A stretch of 36,629 bases of DNA. It comes from Peptostreptococcaceae bacterium (lineage in GTDB: Bacteria; Bacillota; Clostridia; Peptostreptococcales; Filifactoraceae). The stretch lies in the NCBI GenBank assembly GCA_030532705.1, contig JAUNKR010000020.1:1-36629 (forward strand), given 5' to 3'. Under the pieces are notes generated by a model, which was not told the origin of the DNA, did not search any database, and saw only the letters and a program-made list of their open reading frames with translations. Below are positions 33,273 through 36,629 of this stretch, in pieces. Each line of letters begins with the position of its first letter. Within the stretch, counting starts at the first letter, position 1. The position numbers and the translations under genes were made by a program.

Positions 33273-35177
33273 ATGCTTTTTCAAACAACGGACAAACATG
33301 AAGAACTGCGCGCAAAAGTAAGAGAGTTTGTGGAGGCGGAAGTGAAACCGATCGCGTTTATGCTGGACAAGAACAGTGAATTTCCGCATGAGGCAGTAAA
33401 AAAATTAGGCAAAAACGGATGGATGGGCATCCCGTTCCCGAAGAAATACGGTGGAGCGGGATTAGATAATATCAGCTATGCGATCGCGGTAGAGGAGCTT
33501 TCTCGTGTGGATGGAGGAACAGGGGTTATCCTGTCGGCACATACTTCGCTGGGAGCATACCCGATCTACGCTTACGGAACCGAGGAGCAGAAGATGAAAT
33601 ATCTCAAGCCGCTCGCGACCGGAGAAAAGATCGGTGCATTCGGTCTGACGGAAGAAAATGCAGGATCCGATGCAGGCGGAACGGAGACGACTGCGGAGCT
33701 CGTCGGCGACCATTATATTTTGAACGGCGGCAAGATCTTTATCACAAATGCGATCGTTGCCGACACCTATATCGTCTTTGCATCGACGGATCCGGAGCAG
33801 GGGACCAGAGGGATCTCGGCATTTATCGTCGAAAAAGGATGGGAAGGCTTCACATTCAGCGATCATTATGACAAGATGGGGATCCGTTCGTCGATCACGG
33901 CGGAGCTGATCTTCAACAATGTAAAAGTACCGAAAGAAAACCTTCTTGGAAAAGAGGGCGAAGGATTTAAGATCGCGATGGGAACGCTGGACGGCGGACG
34001 TATCGGTATCGCGGCTCAGGCACTGGGTATCGCACAAGGTGCTTATGAAGCGGCGCTTGAATATACCAAAGAGCGTGTTCAATTCGGAAAGCCGATTGCG
34101 GCAAACCAGGCGGTAGCGTTCAAACTTGCCGATATGGCAACGCATCTTAGAACATCCCGCTTGCTGATCTACAGCGCGGCGAGCCTTAAAGACAGCGGCG
34201 TGCCTTACGGATTGGAGTCCGCAATGGCGAAGCAGTATGCATCCGACCGATGCCTTGAGATCGTCAACGATGCCCTTCAGCTACATGGCGGATCCGGCTA
34301 TATGAAGGGGATGGATGTCGAGCGTGCTTATCGTGATGCGAAGATCACAACGATCTATGAAGGAACCAATGAGATCCAGCGCGTCGTTATCGCTGCACAT
34401 CTGATCGGAAAACCGAAGAAGACCGAAGGCAAGGCGCCGAAGAAGAAGGGTGCGATCACCGGAGAGCGCAAGAAGATGATCTTCAAAGACGGATCTACTC
34501 AAGACAAGGTCAATGCGCTGGTAGAAGCTTTGAAGAAAGACGGATACGACTTTACCGTAGGGATCGATGTCGATACACCGATCAATATGGCGGATCGCGT
34601 CGTCAGCGTCGGAAAAGGGATCGGCGAAGAGAAGAATATGGCTTTGGCATACGAATTGGCAAAACAAGCCGGTGCGGCAGTGGGATCTTCAAGACCGGTC
34701 GCAGAGACTTTGAGATACTTGCCGATCAACCGCTATGTCGGCATGTCGGGACAAAAATTCAAGGGCAACCTATATATCGCTTGCGGTATCTCGGGAGCGG
34801 GACAGCATTTGAAAGGGATCAAGGATGCATCGACCATCGTAGCGATCAATACCAATGGCAATGCGCCGATCTTCAAAAACTGTGACTACGGTATCGTAGG
34901 AGATGTGCTTGAGATCATGCCGCTTCTTGCAAAAGCGTTGGATAACGGCGAAGAGAAAAAGCCGGCACCGCCTGCGAAGAAGATCAAGCGATCCAGACCG
35001 AAGAAGGAAGAGCCGAAGCATAAGAGCTTCGTATGTACAGGTTGCGGTTACGAGTATGATCCGGAGGTCGGAGATGTTGAAAATGAGATCTATCCGGTAA
35101 CGACCTTCGACAAGTTGCCTGAAGAGTGGATCTGTCCGGATTGCGGTTCTGCGAAGGACGAATTTATCGAATCGTAA
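33273..35177 (+). CDS. Acyl-CoA dehydrogenase-EtfA(FAD)-rubredoxin fusion
   Basis: A 634-residue cytoplasmic redox protein of three modules. Residues 1-381 are a complete acyl-CoA dehydrogenase: FGLTEENAGSDAGG (FAD site), DVERAYRDAKITTIYEGTNEIQR, with Glu363 as the expected catalytic base. Residues about 402-560 match only the C-terminal, FAD-binding domain of electron-transfer flavoprotein alpha (GMSGQKFKGNLYIACGISGA and the APIF...DYGIVGD segment); the EtfA N-terminal domain is absent. After a Pro/Lys-rich linker, residues 586-634 are a rubredoxin with four Fe ligands (Cys588, 591, 621, 624). Electrons should pass from substrate to FAD, FAD, then the Fe centre. ATG 33273 is preferred; ATG 33267 abuts AGGAGG. 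The flavodiiron protein gene follows 73 bases later. Confidence 0.93.
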   Translation: MLFQTTDKHEELRAKVREFVEAEVKPIAFMLDKNSEFPHEAVKKLGKNGWMGIPFPKKYGGAGLDNISYAIAVEELSRVDGGTGVILSAHTSLGAYPIYAYGTEEQKMKYLKPLATGEKIGAFGLTEENAGSDAGGTETTAELVGDHYILNGGKIFITNAIVADTYIVFASTDPEQGTRGISAFIVEKGWEGFTFSDHYDKMGIRSSITAELIFNNVKVPKENLLGKEGEGFKIAMGTLDGGRIGIAAQALGIAQGAYEAALEYTKERVQFGKPIAANQAVAFKLADMATHLRTSRLLIYSAASLKDSGVPYGLESAMAKQYASDRCLEIVNDALQLHGGSGYMKGMDVERAYRDAKITTIYEGTNEIQRVVIAAHLIGKPKKTEGKAPKKKGAITGERKKMIFKDGSTQDKVNALVEALKKDGYDFTVGIDVDTPINMADRVVSVGKGIGEEKNMALAYELAKQAGAAVGSSRPVAETLRYLPINRYVGMSGQKFKGNLYIACGISGAGQHLKGIKDASTIVAINTNGNAPIFKNCDYGIVGDVLEIMPLLAKALDNGEEKKPAPPAKKIKRSRPKKEEPKHKSFVCTGCGYEYDPEVGDVENEIYPVTTFDKLPEEWICPDCGSAKDEFIES

Positions 35178-35250
35178 AAATCGGCGATAGCCATATCATA
35201 GAAAATAAGCCGTCGGACGATGTTCTGACGAAGTGAAAGGAAAGATAACT

Positions 35251-36459
35251 ATGTACTGTGTAAGAAAACTAACCGATGATCTGTACTGGATCGGAGCGAA
35301 TGATCACCGTTTAGCTTTATTTGAAAATATCCATCCGATCCCACGTGGAGTATCTTACAACTCCTATGTCCTGCTCGATGAAAAAACAGTCGTATTCGAT
35401 ACGGTAGATTGGTCCGTATGCCGTCAGTTCTTAGAAAATCTGGCAGCGGTGCTCGATGGAAGAGATCTGGACTATCTGGTGATCAACCACATGGAGCCGG
35501 ATCATGCGGCATCGATGGAAGAAGTTCTTTTGCGCTACCCGAATGTAAAGATCGTCAGCACCGAGAAAGCATTCATGTTGATGCACCAATTCGGATTTGA
35601 TGTAGAAGATCGTAAGATCCAGGTTCAGGAAGGTGACAAGCTATCCTTCGGAAAGCATGAGTTCGTCTTCGTGGAAGCGCCGATGGTACACTGGCCGGAA
35701 GCGATGGTAAGCTACGATACAAAAGATAAGGTATTATTCTCTGCGGATGCTTTCGGTTCGTTCGGAGCACTCGATGGAAAAATGTTCAATGATGAAGTGA
35801 ACTTTGACCGTGACTGGATCGACGATGCGAGAAGATATTATACGAATATCGTTGGAAAGTATGGTCCTTTTGTGCAAAAGCTGCTCAAAAAAGCAAGCGG
35901 ACTCGAGATCAAGATGATCTGCCCATTGCATGGACCGGTTTGGAGAAACAACTTCGAATACTTCATCGATAAGCATGACAAATGGAGCCGTTATGAGCCG
36001 GAAGAAAAAGGCGTCATGATCGCATACGCATCGATGTACGGCAATACCGAAACTGCTGCGCAGGCGTTGGCAACAAAGCTTGTGGAAAGAGGAATGACCA
36101 ATGTAACGATGTATGATGTATCCAATACGCATGTATCGTATCTGATCTCCGAAGCATTCCGCGTGAGCCATATCGTATTGGCATCCGTAACTTACAACTT
36201 GGGCATCTATCCGGTGATGAAGAGCTTCCTGGACGATATGAAAGCGCTCAACCTTCAAAAGAGAACGATCGCGATCATAGAAAACGGATCCTGGGCAGTA
36301 AAATCCGGTGATCTGATGACGGAGTTTGTAGACAAAGAGCTTAAGATGATGAATCTTGTCGGAGACAGAGTGACGGTAAACTCTTCGTTGACAAAAGAAA
36401 ATGAGCATGATCTGGATGGATTGGCAGATGCGATCATCGAGTCGATGAACGAAAAATAG
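35251..36459 (+). CDS. Flavodiiron protein (FprA-type O2/NO reductase)
   Basis: A 402-residue class A flavodiiron protein. The metallo-beta-lactamase-like domain (1-250) holds all six expected diiron ligands: His80, Glu82 and Asp84 in HMEPDH, His147, Asp166 and His227. The flavodoxin domain (about 253-400) has the FMN loop SMYGNTE (261-267). Such enzymes reduce O2 to water or NO to N2O in the cytoplasm of anaerobes, taking electrons from rubredoxin. The preceding gene encodes a rubredoxin module joined to a dehydrogenase, which makes it the likely donor. AAAGGAAAG precedes the ATG; no promoter or terminator is obvious in the 73-base gap, so the pair is probably one operon. Confidence 0.94.
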   Translation: MYCVRKLTDDLYWIGANDHRLALFENIHPIPRGVSYNSYVLLDEKTVVFDTVDWSVCRQFLENLAAVLDGRDLDYLVINHMEPDHAASMEEVLLRYPNVKIVSTEKAFMLMHQFGFDVEDRKIQVQEGDKLSFGKHEFVFVEAPMVHWPEAMVSYDTKDKVLFSADAFGSFGALDGKMFNDEVNFDRDWIDDARRYYTNIVGKYGPFVQKLLKKASGLEIKMICPLHGPVWRNNFEYFIDKHDKWSRYEPEEKGVMIAYASMYGNTETAAQALATKLVERGMTNVTMYDVSNTHVSYLISEAFRVSHIVLASVTYNLGIYPVMKSFLDDMKALNLQKRTIAIIENGSWAVKSGDLMTEFVDKELKMMNLVGDRVTVNSSLTKENEHDLDGLADAIIESMNEK

Positions 36460-36586
36460 GTCGGACGAAATAGAGTAAGAAGTAAAAGTAAATAGTAAAT
36501 AGTTGTAATGCGATAGCAAACCTGAATTGCAATAGCAAGTGGGACGGTTTGACAAAATAAAGTTTGGAAATAGAAAACAGTAAATC

Positions 36587-36611
36587 AAAAGCCGCTGAAC
36601 CAGCGGCTTTT
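36587..36611 (+). terminator. Terminator after the flavodiiron gene
   Basis: AAAAGCCGCTG (36587-36597) pairs perfectly with CAGCGGCTTTT (36601-36611) around AAC. The A-rich 36460-36586 stretch contains small GTAAATA repeats and no gene. Confidence 0.88.
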
Positions 36612-36629
36612 GTGATGTTTATTTGAACT

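Noticed and set aside
33273-35177. Interpretation of the triple fusion as a frameshift or assembly artefact
   Set aside because: The frame is open throughout, linkers are Lys/Pro-rich as expected for natural fusions, and all three modules keep their key residues.

Overview
The window looks like the chromosome of a low-to-moderate GC, amino-acid-fermenting Clostridia-type anaerobe, probably related to the Peptostreptococcaceae or Acetoanaerobium/Filifactor group; the exact taxon is an inference. The evidence is a complete D-proline reductase (Stickland) locus with two in-frame UGA selenocysteine codons, strong Shine-Dalgarno sites, a proline T-box, a cobalamin riboswitch, and ABC, NhaC and BMP transporters of Firmicutes type. 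I see no phage, insertion sequence, CRISPR array, rRNA or tRNA.

Layout. 0.15-5.4 kb: a PLP-dependent Orn/Lys/Arg-type decarboxylase, an NhaC antiporter, and a two-gene Zn/Mn-type ABC transporter without its binding protein. 5.5-8.3 kb: a secreted phosphodiester glycosidase-domain protein, a noncoding stretch rich in hairpins, and a small membrane protein. 8.5-17.9 kb: the proline reductase locus, made of the regulator prdR, then prdC (Sec), prdA, a 91-aa accessory gene, prdB (Sec), prdD, prdE, prdF (proline racemase) and a TSUP-family permease. 18.2-21.6 kb: a cobalamin riboswitch controlling a BtuF/BtuC/BtuD-type importer. 21.7-23.8 kb: a T-box with a CCU (Pro) specifier ahead of proS. 24-27.8 kb: a lipoprotein (minus strand), SelO (plus) and a HAD hydrolase (minus). 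28.2-33.1 kb: a BMP-family nucleoside-type ABC transporter of four genes. 33.2-36.6 kb: a triple fusion (acyl-CoA dehydrogenase, EtfA FAD domain, rubredoxin) followed by a flavodiiron protein.

How it fits together. PrdF makes D-proline. PrdA (pyruvoyl) and PrdB (Sec) reduce it to 5-aminovalerate, and PrdC feeds electrons. The regulator belongs to the sigma-54 activator family but has lost the GAFTGA loop and has a changed Walker B. The operon promoter looks sigma-A type. Three copies of a 16-bp element with the pattern TGTC-N8-GACA lie between prdR and prdC, one abutting the -35 box. Together these suggest a TyrR-like mode of control.

The strongest candidate for an unusual system is the last gene pair: all redox modules needed to pass electrons from an acyl-CoA-type substrate through FAD, FAD and rubredoxin to a diiron O2/NO reductase are encoded in just two adjacent soluble proteins.
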